64,000 bases of DNA from CAYGFH01 sp964356315 (GTDB lineage Bacteria > Patescibacteriota > Microgenomatia > UBA10105 > UBA927): assembly GCA_964356315.1 (NCBI GenBank), contig CAYHHA010000003.1, forward strand, positions 19,279-83,278; not shown here. Direction: 5' to 3'. Below are more notes on the stretch, generated by a model. That model searched no databases, was not told the DNA's origin, and saw nothing but the letters and a program-made list of their open reading frames with translations. How positions within the stretch are numbered: the stretch's first letter is position 1.

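Noticed and set aside
20659..64000. Recoding of TGA (code 25, as in some CPR lineages)
   Set aside because: Both giants are continuous under the standard code, glycine is spelled by GGN codons, and no in-frame TGA was needed or seen.
63937..64000. TTG 63936 as the true start of gene B
   Set aside because: The frame stays open upstream to the window edge, and no ribosome-binding site or signal peptide lies at this TTG.

Overview
This window is dominated by two enormous protein-coding genes on the minus strand, placed head to tail and separated by a short islet of small genes and repeats. Giant gene B (20659 to beyond 64000) is open through the right window edge and supplies at least 14,446 codons; its true start lies outside. 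Giant gene A (17208 to beyond position 1) is open through the left edge and supplies about 5,736 codons; its stop lies outside. Together they fill about 95% of the window. All other long open frames on either strand inside them are shadows.

The organism cannot be named from this sequence. The base composition is moderately AT-rich and the standard bacterial code fits. The genes are gigantic multidomain proteins with secretion-like features, and a small nucleotidyltransferase toxin and an AAA_14/DUF4143 ATPase sit nearby. This suggests an uncultivated bacterium, for example a member of the Patescibacteria (CPR) or Omnitrophota, where giant proteins are known. That assignment is inference.

Layout in transcription order (right to left): B starts with a Cys-rich region of CPYG repeats and long helical stretches. 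It continues with a SecA/SF2-like motor ATPase (about 54.2-56.2 kb), an FHA-like fold, hydrophobic membrane-like segments (about 51.2-52.3 kb), further FHA-like folds, a PP2C-type phosphatase (about 47 kb), a GNAT acetyltransferase, an ART-like module and a papain/C39-like Cys-His domain. After these come a HExxH protease, another FHA-like fold, thousands of residues of divergent helical repeats, a ParB/sulfiredoxin-like DGHHR motif, a second HExxH protease, a receiver-like fold, another FHA-like fold and a degenerate PP2C-like C terminus. A 502-bp stretch occurs twice inside B with no mismatch seen, in frame. Downstream of B come an AAA_14/DUF4143 ATPase (19405-20631) and an overlapping antitoxin-like/AbiEii-toxin-like pair (18376-19252). 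A repeat-rich 1.2-kb gap follows, holding a broken piece of a second DUF4143 ATPase, and then gene A.

A carries a signal peptide, an M48-like protease, an ABC1/UbiB-like kinase fold, an ART-like module shared with B, a nucleotidyltransferase fold, a HipA/PI-kinase-like fold, another ART-like fold, a SAM methyltransferase and another HExxH protease. A Cys-(x)n-hydrophobic-Pro-x-Val-Tyr-Ala-(x)n-Cys motif recurs twice in A and once in B. It resembles a signal-peptidase site and may mark old fusion junctions or processing sites. The best reading is a pair of related, exported or surface-associated giant proteins that bundle proteases, transferases and kinase-like enzymes typical of effectors and polymorphic toxins. 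That reading is inference.
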